Source of the DNA: Rhizobium leguminosarum
GTDB lineage: Bacteria; Pseudomonadota; Alphaproteobacteria; Rhizobiales; Rhizobiaceae
Direction of reading: 5' to 3'
Length of the DNA stretch: 64,000 nucleotides
NCBI RefSeq assembly: GCF_002953715.1
Contig: NZ_CP025016.1
Coordinates: forward strand, 62,001-126,000
Under the pieces are notes generated by a model that saw nothing but the letters and a program-made list of their open reading frames with translations, had not been told where the DNA came from and made no database searches. A program made the position numbers and the translations under genes. How positions within the stretch are numbered: the first letter of the stretch is position 1; every line of letters begins with the position of its first letter. Positions 1-8,679 of the stretch are shown in pieces.

Positions 1-532
1 CTCGCGTTCCCGCTACGCCAATTTCTTCGCCTATTTCTTCCTCGCCATCCGCATGGTTCCGGCCATTGCGGCGCTGATCCCCTTCTATCTGATGATGCGC
101 GATATCGGCTTGCTCGGAAGTTGGTGGGCCGTGATCATCATCAACACCATGCTCAACTGCGCCTTTGTGACCTGGATGATGTTTTCCTATTTCCGCGCCC
201 TGCCGCGCGATATGGAAGAAGCGGCACTTACGGATGGCTGTACCCAGATCGGCGCGTTTCTCAAGGTCGCGGTGCCGGCGGTTCGCTCCGGCATCATCGC
301 CTGCGTGCTGTTTTGCGTGATGTTTTCCTGGAACGACTTTCTCTACCCGATGTTCCTGACGACACTCGATTCCAAGCCGATCTCCGTGGCCCTGCTGACC
401 GCTTACGGCACCAAGGATGTCACCTGGGGCTCGCTCGGTGCCTTGGCGCATTTCTCCACCATTCCAATTGTCCTGATGGCGCTGTTCCTGAACCGCTACT
501 TCGTTCAGGGCGCGACCAACGGCGTACAATAG
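1..532 (+). CDS. carbohydrate ABC transporter permease, MalG family (5' end outside window)
   Basis: The reading frame is open from the first bases of the window, so the N-terminus lies upstream; 176 residues are visible. It carries the cytoplasmic EAA loop (EEAALTDGCTQIGAF...) that contacts the ATPase in binding-protein-dependent importers. Hydrophobic membrane segments lie on both sides, and the C-terminus (LNRYFVQG...) is typical of MalG/UgpE-type permeases. The ATPase gene follows after 10 bases, so the two are co-transcribed. The partner permease and the binding protein are presumably upstream. The substrate cannot be read from the permease; the downstream genes suggest a sugar-like or ureido-linked compound. 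Confidence 0.9.
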   Translation, partial: SRSRYANFFAYFFLAIRMVPAIAALIPFYLMMRDIGLLGSWWAVIIINTMLNCAFVTWMMFSYFRALPRDMEEAALTDGCTQIGAFLKVAVPAVRSGIIACVLFCVMFSWNDFLYPMFLTTLDSKPISVALLTAYGTKDVTWGSLGALAHFSTIPIVLMALFLNRYFVQGATNGVQ

Positions 533-542
533 GAGCCGATCG

Positions 543-1688
543 ATGGCCCAAATTTCCTTTGAGGATGTTTCCAAAACCTATGAGGGCGGTCATTCCGCGC
601 TGCATGGACTGAACCTCGATATCGTCGATGGAGAATTCATGGTTCTCGTCGGGCCGTCCGGCTGCGGAAAGTCCACGGCCCTGCGCATGATTGCCGGCCT
701 TGAAGACATCACCGGCGGCACACTGCGCATCAACGGACAGGTCGCCAACGATCTGGCGCCGCGCGACCGCGACATAGCCATGGTGTTCCAGTCCTATGCA
801 CTCTATCCGCATCTGACGGTTGCCGACAACATCGCCTTCGGTCTCAGGGTTCGCAACGTCAAGCGCGAGATCATCGAGAAAAAAGTGCGCGAGACGGCGG
901 CCCTGCTCGAACTCACCGACTATCTGGATCGCAAGCCCGCCCGGTTGTCCGGCGGCCAGCGGCAGCGCGTTGCCATGGGCCGTGCTCTGGTGCGCTCCCC
1001 CCATGCTTTTCTCATGGACGAACCGCTCTCCAATCTCGACGCCCGCCTTCGCGGCCAGATGCGCGCAGAGATTGCCAAGCTGCAGCGCATGAGCGCTGTG
1101 ACGACCGTCTATGTCACCCACGATCAGGTCGAGGCGATGACGATGGGCCACCGGGTCGCCGTGATGAACAAGGGCACCCTCCAGCAACTCGACACGCCGC
1201 GCCGTCTCTATGACAATCCGGTCAATCTGTTCGTTGCCAGCTTCATCGGTTCGCCGCCGATCAATTTCCTCGAAGGGACCATTGCGGCAAAAGACGGAAA
1301 GCCTGTGGTCCAACTGGGCGCTTTCACCCTGTCGCTCGGTGCCACAGGCGAGCGCGCCGAAATCGTGCCTGGACGCAAGGTGATCGTCGGCATCCGCCCC
1401 GAAGCACTCAAGCGGTCGGGCGATACCGGCGGGGTTGGCACGATTTCGGCGCGAACCGCGTTTGTCGAGGACCTGGGCGCAACGCTTCTGGTTCATCTTG
1501 ATGTCCAGGATGCCACCATGATCCATTCCACCGTCATCGAAGAGGAAAAGGACCTGATGTCCGTCCGTCCGCGCCTGCGTTCGATGATCGACAGCGGTCA
1601 TCCAGTCACGACGGGCGATATGCTGACCTTCTCGGTCGATCCTTCGGCCATCCATATCTTCGACGCGGAAAAAGGCATGGCGCTATGA
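543..1688 (+). CDS. ABC transporter ATP-binding protein, MalK/UgpC family
   Basis: The 381-residue cytoplasmic ATPase energises the importer whose permease lies just upstream. Walker A (GPSGCGKST) is at residues 37-45, followed by the signature LSGGQRQRVAMGRAL, Walker B with LMDEPLSNLD, and the switch histidine in YVTHDQ. The C-terminal third is the MalK-type OB-fold regulatory extension (GIRPEAL...), which marks the carbohydrate-importer class. The ATG is preceded by AGGAG at suitable spacing. The next gene starts inside its last codons (ATGA overlap). The family assignment is certain; the substrate is not. Confidence 0.95.
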   Translation: MAQISFEDVSKTYEGGHSALHGLNLDIVDGEFMVLVGPSGCGKSTALRMIAGLEDITGGTLRINGQVANDLAPRDRDIAMVFQSYALYPHLTVADNIAFGLRVRNVKREIIEKKVRETAALLELTDYLDRKPARLSGGQRQRVAMGRALVRSPHAFLMDEPLSNLDARLRGQMRAEIAKLQRMSAVTTVYVTHDQVEAMTMGHRVAVMNKGTLQQLDTPRRLYDNPVNLFVASFIGSPPINFLEGTIAAKDGKPVVQLGAFTLSLGATGERAEIVPGRKVIVGIRPEALKRSGDTGGVGTISARTAFVEDLGATLLVHLDVQDATMIHSTVIEEEKDLMSVRPRLRSMIDSGHPVTTGDMLTFSVDPSAIHIFDAEKGMAL

Positions 1689-2371
1689 GCAAACATCCCG
1701 CATCAGGCTTCTGGCCACGTGGCGGCACGTCCGTCAAAAGCGCGATGGCGATTATTCTCATCGACATGCAGATCGATTTCTGCGCGCCCGGCGGCTGGAT
1801 CGATCAGCTTGGCGAAGACGTTTCCAACACCCGCGCCGTCATTCCGCCGATTGGCCAGGCACTTGCCGCGGCAAGGACCGCCGGCATCGCCGTTATCCAC
1901 ACGCGCGAGGGGCATTTGCCTGATCTGTCCGATCTCCCCGCCAACAAACAATGGCGCACCCGCGTCCATGGGCTGGGGATCGGCGACATGGGCGCCACGG
2001 GCCGGATCCTCGTCCGTGGCGAGCCGGGGTGGCAGATTATCCCGGAACTCGCTCCCGAAGCTGAGGAATTGATCATCGACAAGCCCGGCAAATCTGCCTT
2101 TCACCAAACGGATCTTGAGGCGGAACTACGCAACCTCGGCATCTCGCGTCTGGTTATCACCGGCGTCACCTCGGACTGCTGCGTCCAGTCAACCATGCGC
2201 GACGGTTTCGAGCGCGGCTTCGAATGCGTGCTGCTCGAGGACTGCACGGCCGCCGTCGAAACGCCGAACCATCTGGCGACGCTGGAGATTCTGAAAGCCT
2301 TTGGCGGCCGCTGGGGAGGCGTCTCTTGCCTTGCCGCCTTCCAAACCATGCTGGAGCAGGCCGATGTCTGA
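1685..2371 (+). CDS. isochorismatase-family cysteine hydrolase (biuret/ureidoacrylate hydrolase-like)
   Basis: A 228-residue amidohydrolase of the isochorismatase/nicotinamidase fold. The full catalytic triad is visible: D27 (in LIDMQIDF), K133 (in DKPGKSAF) and C166 (in TSDCCVQST). Family members cleave amide or ureido bonds, for example N-carbamoylsarcosine, ureidoacrylate or biuret. The spacing between triad residues is close to what I recall for rhizobial biuret hydrolase. It overlaps the ATPase gene by 4 bases and the next gene by 8, so it belongs to the operon. With allophanate hydrolase two genes downstream, a biuret-like substrate yielding allophanate is a reasonable inference. About 20 residues precede the usual core start, so an internal ATG (M21) is an alternative. 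Confidence 0.88.
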   Translation: MSKHPASGFWPRGGTSVKSAMAIILIDMQIDFCAPGGWIDQLGEDVSNTRAVIPPIGQALAAARTAGIAVIHTREGHLPDLSDLPANKQWRTRVHGLGIGDMGATGRILVRGEPGWQIIPELAPEAEELIIDKPGKSAFHQTDLEAELRNLGISRLVITGVTSDCCVQSTMRDGFERGFECVLLEDCTAAVETPNHLATLEILKAFGGRWGGVSCLAAFQTMLEQADV

Positions 2372-2969
2372 CCGCGGCACCAGAACATTCCGCCAGATCG
2401 ATGCAGAACCGTATTCCTTTCCATTCGACGGGCATTGGTCATCGGCTGATACCGCCCTGTTGCTGCTTGGCTTTCAGCAAGGGACGATTTTCGCGCTTTC
2501 TGCCACGCCGGCTTTTACGACGGCACTGGACCTGCTGTCGGTCGCCCTCGACCGCGGCCTGTTCGTCGCGGCATCGCGCTGCGTCGCCCGACGGGACGGT
2601 GACGATGTCGTGCCTGCCGAAGGCTCCGGCGGCTGGGACTTTCCGCCACAGCTCATTCTCCCAGACTCAGCACTGGTGGTCGATCATCCTGGCGACAATG
2701 CCTTTTACAGGACGCCCCTTGAAGCCGAGCTGAAGGCTCGTGGTATCCGCAATCTTCTGATCGCCGGATTGCCGACGGACGGGCTGGTTCACGCCACGCA
2801 ACGCACCGCCAACGATATGGGTTTCGAGTGCCTTGCCGTTGCCGACGCCTGCCAAGGCACGAGCGAGACGCGCCATGCCGCGCAATTGCGCATCACCACA
2901 TTCGGCAATGGCCTGTTCGGCACCGTTGCTTCCGCCGCCGCCGCAAAAGTGGCCCTTACAGAAATCTGA
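2364..2969 (+). CDS. isochorismatase-family pseudoenzyme (all three catalytic residues replaced)
   Basis: A 201-residue protein that aligns along its length with the preceding cysteine hydrolase, for example AFYRTPLEAELKARGI against AFHQTDLEAELRNLGI. All three triad positions are changed: Asp to G36 (LLLGFQQGT), Lys to H108 (VDHPGDNAF) and Cys to L141 (TDGLVHAT). The frame is intact and codon use matches the neighbours, so it is not an ordinary pseudogene. The start is the ATG overlapping the upstream stop by 8 bases, which suggests translational coupling. A regulatory or structural partner of the active paralogue in a hetero-oligomer is the simplest inference. A substrate-binding or unrelated new function is also possible. 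Confidence 0.8.
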   Translation: MSDRGTRTFRQIDAEPYSFPFDGHWSSADTALLLLGFQQGTIFALSATPAFTTALDLLSVALDRGLFVAASRCVARRDGDDVVPAEGSGGWDFPPQLILPDSALVVDHPGDNAFYRTPLEAELKARGIRNLLIAGLPTDGLVHATQRTANDMGFECLAVADACQGTSETRHAAQLRITTFGNGLFGTVASAAAAKVALTEI

Positions 2970-2979
2970 GGAACCTGCG

Positions 2980-4812
2980 ATGTCCAAGCAAGACTGGTCT
3001 GCTGCAACTGGCAGTCTCGATCTCGACACACTGACCAAGGCCTATGCCACCGGCGCCCTGACGCCGACCATGGTCATTTCCGCCATCTACGACCGTATCG
3101 CTTCGCGCGGCGACGACCACGTCTGGATCCATCTCGTATCGCGGCAATATGCCCTGGCAGCGGCGGCAGCCCTTGAAGCCAAGGGGCATGACGGCCAGCC
3201 GCTTTGGGGCATCCCCTTCTCCGTCAAGGATTGCAACGACATCGTCGGCCTGCCCACCACCAATGCGCTGAAGGAAAGCGCCTATATCGCCACCTCCAGC
3301 GGTCAGGCGATCACGCGGCTGTTCGATGCCGGCGCCATCTTGATCGGCAAGACCAATATGGACCAGTTCGGCATCGGCCTCGTCGGCATGCGCACACCCT
3401 ACGGCGCCTGCTCCTCGGTTTTCGACGAGCGTTATATTTCAGGGGGGTCGAGCTCCGGCTCGGCGGTATCGGTCGCAGCCGGCCTCTCGTCCTTTTCCAT
3501 TGCCAACGATGCGGCCGGTTCCGGTCGTGTGCCGGCAAGCTTCAACAATATAGTCGGCATAAAGCCCACTCCGGGTCTCATCAGCAATGCTTGCGTTTCG
3601 GGTGGCGGATGCGTGAAAACCATCGAGACTCTTGCGGTTTTCGCACTGACCGTCGAAGACGGCATGAAGGTGACAGACCTGATCGGCGGCTACGATCCGA
3701 CGTACCCGTTCTCCAAACCGGAGGCCGATGCCGTCCCGCTGATGCCAGCGACCCCGCCGCCATCCTTCCGCTTCGGCATCCCCAAGGGCGAAGCTCTGCG
3801 TTTCTTCGGTGATACAGAGGCCGAGCGCCTGTTCGCAGAGGCCGTGGCCCGAATGCAGGATTTGGGCGGAGACGTTGTCGAGATCGATTTCGCACCTTTC
3901 GAGGAAACGCAGCGCATTCTCTACGAGGGCCCGTGGATTTCGGAGCGTGCTCTCAGCCTCGATGCCGTGCTGGAAAAACACCGCGACGCCATTCATCCCG
4001 TAACACGCCAGATCCTTTCCAATTCGGGTAAGTTCACAGCCCTCGATACGTTTGCAGCCATCCACCGCATCGCCGAACTCAAGCGCGACACGCGGTCCGT
4101 CTGGGAGGATATCGCCGTCTTGATGGTGCCGACCGCGCCGACCGTCTACACAAAGGATGAAATCGCCGCCGACCCGATCTCGCTGAATGCTAAGCTCGGT
4201 ATCTACACGAACTTCGTCAACCTGATGGGACTTTGCGGCATTGCCGTCCCCAACGGTTTCCGCAACGACGGATTGCCGCTTGGCGTGACGTTTCTGGCGC
4301 CTGGCTTTCAGGAAGCCAAGGCGGCGGGGATCGCCGCTGCCTTCCACCGTTCGACCGGTCTCTCGCTCGCCATGTTTGACAATCCCTATCCCGAAGCGGC
4401 AGCCCTGCCGCTTGAAGAAGATTACCGTGAGATCGCCGTTGTCGGCGCCCATCTCTCGGGCATGCCGCTCAATCACGAACTGACGACACGCGGCGGCATC
4501 TTCCGCCGCGCGGCAAAGACAACCGACGCCTACCGGCTCTACGCACTGAACGGCACCGTCCCGCCCAAGCCCGGCCTTATCCGCGCAGCAGATGGCGGCG
4601 CCGGAATCGCGGTCGAAGTCTGGGCCTTGCCGGCCGCCGGCTTTGGCGATTTCATCGCCCGCATTCCAGCACCGCTGGGTGTCGGAAAGCTGGCACTCCA
4701 GGACGGCTCGGAGGTCACCGGCTTCCTCTGCGAAAGCACGGCCATCGACGGCCAACCCGACATCACAGCCTATGGCGGCTGGCGGGCCTACCGCCAAAGC
4801 GTCGCGGCCTAG
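2980..4812 (+). CDS. atzF: allophanate hydrolase
   Basis: A 610-residue enzyme that hydrolyses allophanate to ammonia and carbon dioxide. The N-terminal amidase-signature domain has the Ser-cisSer-Lys triad at K83 (in SVKDCND), S157 (in GGSSSGSA) and nucleophile S181 (in AGSGRVPASFNNI); their spacing matches the family. The FNNIVGIKPT stretch is typical of allophanate hydrolases rather than general amidases. The last 130 residues form the allophanate-hydrolase C-terminal domain, so the enzyme is full length. The chosen ATG follows GAGGAA and lies 10 bases after the previous stop; a longer frame upstream overlaps that gene and is rejected. No urea carboxylase is in view, so allophanate probably comes from the adjacent hydrolase. 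Confidence 0.92.
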   Translation: MSKQDWSAATGSLDLDTLTKAYATGALTPTMVISAIYDRIASRGDDHVWIHLVSRQYALAAAAALEAKGHDGQPLWGIPFSVKDCNDIVGLPTTNALKESAYIATSSGQAITRLFDAGAILIGKTNMDQFGIGLVGMRTPYGACSSVFDERYISGGSSSGSAVSVAAGLSSFSIANDAAGSGRVPASFNNIVGIKPTPGLISNACVSGGGCVKTIETLAVFALTVEDGMKVTDLIGGYDPTYPFSKPEADAVPLMPATPPPSFRFGIPKGEALRFFGDTEAERLFAEAVARMQDLGGDVVEIDFAPFEETQRILYEGPWISERALSLDAVLEKHRDAIHPVTRQILSNSGKFTALDTFAAIHRIAELKRDTRSVWEDIAVLMVPTAPTVYTKDEIAADPISLNAKLGIYTNFVNLMGLCGIAVPNGFRNDGLPLGVTFLAPGFQEAKAAGIAAAFHRSTGLSLAMFDNPYPEAAALPLEEDYREIAVVGAHLSGMPLNHELTTRGGIFRRAAKTTDAYRLYALNGTVPPKPGLIRAADGGAGIAVEVWALPAAGFGDFIARIPAPLGVGKLALQDGSEVTGFLCESTAIDGQPDITAYGGWRAYRQSVAA

Positions 4813-4932
4813 AAATGATCGACGAACATCCAGCACATCACCTGACAAACTCGAACATTGGAAACACGCATATGCCTGACCCCGGTTCACCTCGATCCGG
4901 ACATCGGCATGCCTGCAAGGAAGGAAAATACA

Positions 4933-5733
4933 ATGATCTTTGATTGCTTCGGCGACCGCAAAAAGGTCGTGATCTCCATGGCGCATATCGGTGCGCTTCC
5001 CGGCTCGCCGCTCTATAATGCGGACGGCGGCGTTCAAAAACTGATCGACGACGTCCTGACGGATGTCGAGAAGCTGCAGGACGGCGGTGTCGATGCCATC
5101 ATGTTCGGGAACGAAAACGACCGGCCCTACGTCTTCAAGGGCTCGCCGGAAAGTATTGCGGCGATGACCGCCATCGTTCAGGCGATCAAACCCGCCATCA
5201 AGGTTCCTTTCGGCGTCAACTATCTCTGGGACCCATCGGCAAGCGTGGCCATCGGCGCCGTGACCGGCGCCAGTTTCGTACGGGAAATCTTCACCGGCCT
5301 GTTTGCATCCGACATGGGCCTCTGGCAGCCGGATTGCGCCAGTGCCTCACGTCTGCGCGCCGCCCTGCGTCGCGACGACATGAAATTGCTGTTCAACATC
5401 AATGCCGAATTCGCCTATTCGCTCGACCAGCGGCCCATCGCGCTGCGGGCCAAGAGCGCGGTGTTCTCGTCACTGGCGGACGCGATCCTGGTGTCCGGTC
5501 CGATCACCGGCCAGCCGGCCGAAGCGTCCGATCTGCGCTCGGTGTGCGAGGCCGTGACGGAAGTGCCCGTCTTTGCAAACACCGGCGTCAATCTCGACAA
5601 TGTGCGCGATGTCCTGTCCATCGCGCAAGGCGTGGTGATCGGCACGCATTTCAAGATCGACGGCAATACGTGGAACGCCGTTGACGGCAGCCGTGTCAAG
5701 CGGTTCATGGATTTGGTCGAAACGTTGCGCTAG
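4933..5733 (+). CDS. BtpA/SgcQ-family protein
   Basis: A 266-residue protein of the BtpA family, recognised from the N-terminal SMAHIGALPGSPLY motif, the conserved GVNYLWDP segment and the C-terminal VIGTHFKIDG. It is predicted to be a TIM barrel. Family members include the photosystem I assembly factor BtpA and E. coli SgcQ from a sugar operon; the reaction is not established. The chosen ATG follows AAGGAAGG closely; an upstream ATG at 4858 lacks this support and adds low-complexity sequence. It sits between atzF (120-base gap) and the FGGY kinase (15-base gap), which points to metabolism of a sugar or sugar phosphate in this pathway. Confidence 0.82.
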   Translation: MIFDCFGDRKKVVISMAHIGALPGSPLYNADGGVQKLIDDVLTDVEKLQDGGVDAIMFGNENDRPYVFKGSPESIAAMTAIVQAIKPAIKVPFGVNYLWDPSASVAIGAVTGASFVREIFTGLFASDMGLWQPDCASASRLRAALRRDDMKLLFNINAEFAYSLDQRPIALRAKSAVFSSLADAILVSGPITGQPAEASDLRSVCEAVTEVPVFANTGVNLDNVRDVLSIAQGVVIGTHFKIDGNTWNAVDGSRVKRFMDLVETLR

Positions 5734-5748
5734 ATTGGAGATTGGCGA

Positions 5749-7248
5749 ATGACCATGGTCCTTGGCCTCGATATCGGAACGACCTCGACCATCGGTATCC
5801 TGCTGAGGCTGCCTGACGAAATCCTTGTCACCGCATCTCGATCCGTTTCCCTTCGATCGCCGGATATCGGCTGGGCGGAGGAGGATCCGGCAGACTGGTG
5901 GGCAAACGTGTGCTCGATCATTCCGGAGCTTCTGGAAAAGAGCGGGGCGAAGGCAAGCGACATCCGGGCGATCGGCACGACAGGCATGCTGCCGGCCGTG
6001 GTTCTGCTCGACGAAAACGGGACTGTCATCCGACCGAGCATCCAGCAGAGCGACGGCCGTTGCGGCGCGGAAGTCGCCGACCTCAAGGCCGAATATGACG
6101 AAGCGGCATTCCTGGCAAAGGCCGGAAACGGCATAAACCAGCAACTCGTCACTGCCAAGTTGCGCTGGATCGAACGGCACGAACCGGACAACTTCAAGCG
6201 CATCGCCACTGTCCTTGGCTCCTATGACTATATCAACTACCGGCTAACGGGCGCGCTTGCCGTGGAGCAGAACTGGGCGCTCGAAGCGGGTTTCGTCGAT
6301 GTCACGCGGCACGAGATCGATGACGGCCTCGTCGCACTCGCGCATATACCGCGCTCGGTCATTCCGCCGAAGCGGGCGTCGCATGCAATCACGGGTCATA
6401 TCGATGAAAAAGGCGCGCGCGAAACCGGACTTGCCATCGGCACGCCGGTCGTTGCCGGAGCAGCGGATATGATCGCTTCGGCGCTTGGCGCTGGCGTCGT
6501 CGATGCGGGCGATGTGCTTCTCAAATTCGGCGGCGCCGTCGATATCCTGACGGCGACGGATGTCGTGCGTCCCGACGCTCGCCTCTTCCTCGACTATCAT
6601 CTGGTGCCGGGACTTTTCATGCCAAATGGATGCATGTCGACCGGCGGCTCGGCGCTGAACTGGTTCATCGAAACCTTCGCCGGCGGAGAAAAGGAAGCCG
6701 CGAAGGCCGCGGGGCTGACGATCCACCAGCACCTGGACGGGATGGCGGATAAAAGAAGCGCCGGCGCCGACGGATTGACGATCCTGCCTTATCTTCTCGG
6801 CGAAAAAACGCCCATTCACGATCCCGCCGCACGCGGCGTGGTTGAAGGTCTGACCTTGTCGCATGATCTCGGCCATATCTGGCGGGCCTTGCTCGAATCC
6901 TATGCCTATGCCATCCGCCATCATATCGAGGTCCTCATCGATATGGGCCACAGGCCGACGCGCTATTTCGTCTCGGACGGCGGCGCGCAAAGCCGGATCT
7001 GGATGCAAATCGTCGCCGATGTTCTCGAAGCCCCGGTCCAACGCCTGTCCGGTCATCCGGGCTCCTGCATAGGCGCAGCCTGGACCGCCGCGATCGGCGC
7101 AGGGCTGACGGATGATTGGCGCGGCATCACACGTTTCGTCACCTTTGCCGAACAATTGCAACCAAACTGGGAAAACGGCGTGCACTATCGAAAGGCCTAT
7201 CGCCGCTACCGCGATCTCTACGGGCAGCTTTCTCCCCTTTGGCAATGA
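5749..7248 (+). CDS. FGGY-family carbohydrate kinase (xylulokinase-like)
   Basis: A 499-residue cytosolic sugar kinase. The N-terminal phosphate-binding motif GLDIGTTSTIGIL, the domain-I segment GWAEEDPADWW, the catalytic Asp D240 in GAADMIASALGAG and the adenosine motif GGAQSRIW are all present, at the length usual for the family. Xylulo-, glycero-, ribulo- and fuculokinases share these features, so the sugar cannot be named. It follows the BtpA-family gene by 15 bases with GGAG before the ATG. It suggests that the imported compound contains, or releases, a polyol or keto-sugar that is phosphorylated after the nitrogen part is removed. Confidence 0.92.
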   Translation: MTMVLGLDIGTTSTIGILLRLPDEILVTASRSVSLRSPDIGWAEEDPADWWANVCSIIPELLEKSGAKASDIRAIGTTGMLPAVVLLDENGTVIRPSIQQSDGRCGAEVADLKAEYDEAAFLAKAGNGINQQLVTAKLRWIERHEPDNFKRIATVLGSYDYINYRLTGALAVEQNWALEAGFVDVTRHEIDDGLVALAHIPRSVIPPKRASHAITGHIDEKGARETGLAIGTPVVAGAADMIASALGAGVVDAGDVLLKFGGAVDILTATDVVRPDARLFLDYHLVPGLFMPNGCMSTGGSALNWFIETFAGGEKEAAKAAGLTIHQHLDGMADKRSAGADGLTILPYLLGEKTPIHDPAARGVVEGLTLSHDLGHIWRALLESYAYAIRHHIEVLIDMGHRPTRYFVSDGGAQSRIWMQIVADVLEAPVQRLSGHPGSCIGAAWTAAIGAGLTDDWRGITRFVTFAEQLQPNWENGVHYRKAYRRYRDLYGQLSPLWQ

Positions 7249-7342
7249 CAATCAGGGGGCTTCGCGTGTCGAAGGAATATTTGGTGACGCTTCACCGTCG
7301 TGCGGAGAGCCATCTATGCGGAACGCTAGACGCCTAAAGCCG

Positions 7343-8602
7343 CTATTCCAGCCGACCATCGAGATTTTGATGTTGTTGCCCGAAGAGCAATCGAGATGCC
7401 GGCCGCAAAAACGTCTGCCGACCATTTTTCCAGCCGGTCACTGCTGGGGAAAGCCTGGCTACGGCATCAGCGCCGGATACCGCATCGAACAGAACGAGCG
7501 TGGCGGGACCGCCGACGTCAAGCGCATATTGCTCCAGGCCCAGGAGCCGGGCGGCATTGATCGTGATCATGTCAAAGACCGATTCGAGGGCCTCGGCGGT
7601 CCCGATCTGCGCGACATTGGCATAAAGATTGGCCATGCGGATGAGACTGACATCGCCGAAGGGGGTGAACGGGTTGAGGACGTTGTTGGTCGAGATCGTC
7701 GTGAGGACGCCGAGCTCCACCAGCCGATGCGCCGGCGTAACGCCGCGCGGAACAAGATGCGTTGCCGCCCGCCCCGTCAGAAACAGATCCGTTGCCGGCA
7801 GCACGGTTACCGCGATGCCGGCTTGCGTCAGACTGCGGCCGACGGCCTCGAATGCCTCCGGCGGCAGGGCAGACAGCTTCGTCACATGACCGACCGATAC
7901 GCGCCCCTGGTAGCCACGCGCCAGAGTTTCGGCGATCACCAGGGGAAGATTGGATCCGGCCGGATCGAGATCGAAGTCCAGATGGAAATCGACCGGCACG
8001 CCGTAACGCTCGCCAAGATCGAAGATCCTGCGGATATGGTCGTCCGGGTTCGGATCGGTGTAGGGGCATCCGCCGACGAGATCCGCGCCGGACGCCAATG
8101 CCGTGTCCAGCATTTCCTCCGTACCCGGATCGTTGGTCAGCCCTTCCTGGGCGAAGGCGCAGATTTCGATGTCGATGGCAGCAGCGTAGTCGGCACGCAG
8201 CCGCTTGATGGCGTCAAAGGACCGGAACCCGGCGCGCCCGTCGATCTCCACGAATGTGCGCAGCCGGTTCGTGCCGTTGAGGATCGCCTGTTCGACGATC
8301 CCGGCACCGCGCGCGTAAACATCCTCCTCGGTGAAGGCAGCCTTTGCCTTCGACGTCTCGCTAACAGCTTCAGCCAGCGTGCCCGTGCAGAGCACGCATC
8401 GACCGATAATCCCAGCCTTGTCGAGATGGATATGCGTTTCGATCAAGCCCCCGCTGATCAAACGGCCGCGGGCATCGTACTCCGGCGCATCGCAAACGAA
8501 GTGGGGCGCCATTGCAGCAATACGGCCATTCGCGAACGCGATATCCGTAAAGCCATCGGACCCCGGCAGAAATGCATTGCGGATCACGAGATCGATGGCC
8601 AT
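7343..8602 (-). CDS. amidohydrolase family protein (cytosine deaminase/N-isopropylammelide hydrolase-like)
   Basis: A 419-residue metal-dependent hydrolase. It has the N-terminal small beta domain (LVIRNAFLPG), the HxH metal ligands in LIETHIHLDKAG, SVGHVTKL around a later histidine ligand, and the TNNVLNPFTPFGD segment typical of CodA-like enzymes. These deaminate cytosine, creatinine or s-triazine ring compounds. The ATG at 8602 has GGAGAC just upstream; a longer frame would run into the divergent gene and is rejected. It converges on the kinase gene and is divergent from the gamma-glutamyltransferase-like gene across 77 bases. Removal of an exocyclic amino group or ring opening of the pathway substrate is inference only. 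Confidence 0.88.
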   Translation of the reverse strand: MAIDLVIRNAFLPGSDGFTDIAFANGRIAAMAPHFVCDAPEYDARGRLISGGLIETHIHLDKAGIIGRCVLCTGTLAEAVSETSKAKAAFTEEDVYARGAGIVEQAILNGTNRLRTFVEIDGRAGFRSFDAIKRLRADYAAAIDIEICAFAQEGLTNDPGTEEMLDTALASGADLVGGCPYTDPNPDDHIRRIFDLGERYGVPVDFHLDFDLDPAGSNLPLVIAETLARGYQGRVSVGHVTKLSALPPEAFEAVGRSLTQAGIAVTVLPATDLFLTGRAATHLVPRGVTPAHRLVELGVLTTISTNNVLNPFTPFGDVSLIRMANLYANVAQIGTAEALESVFDMITINAARLLGLEQYALDVGGPATLVLFDAVSGADAVARLSPAVTGWKNGRQTFLRPASRLLFGQQHQNLDGRLE

Positions 8603-8679
8603 GCTTGTCTCCTGGGCGTGTATTGGAGACACGTTGAAACCGGTTTTGCCCAAAAGACAAGCCTTGGAAGAAAGAACGC
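8603..8679. promoter_or_regulatory. divergent promoter region, amidohydrolase / GGT-like gene
   Basis: These 77 bases separate two divergently transcribed genes and must hold both promoters and ribosome binding sites: GGAGAC before the minus-strand ATG and GGAAGAAAG before the plus-strand ATG. I could not fix -35/-10 boxes or an operator with confidence. Joint control of the two genes is inferred from the arrangement. Confidence 0.5.

Noticed and set aside
3439..5037. 532-codon open frame on the minus strand across the allophanate hydrolase gene
   Set aside because: It is antisense to a clear full-length enzyme, has no family pattern, and is rich in Arg, His, Cys and Asp as expected for a mirror frame in GC-rich coding DNA.
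7249..7342. Short GGTGA/TCACC hairpin between convergent kinase and amidohydrolase genes
   Set aside because: Only 5 bp with no T-run; too weak to call a terminator although one is expected here.
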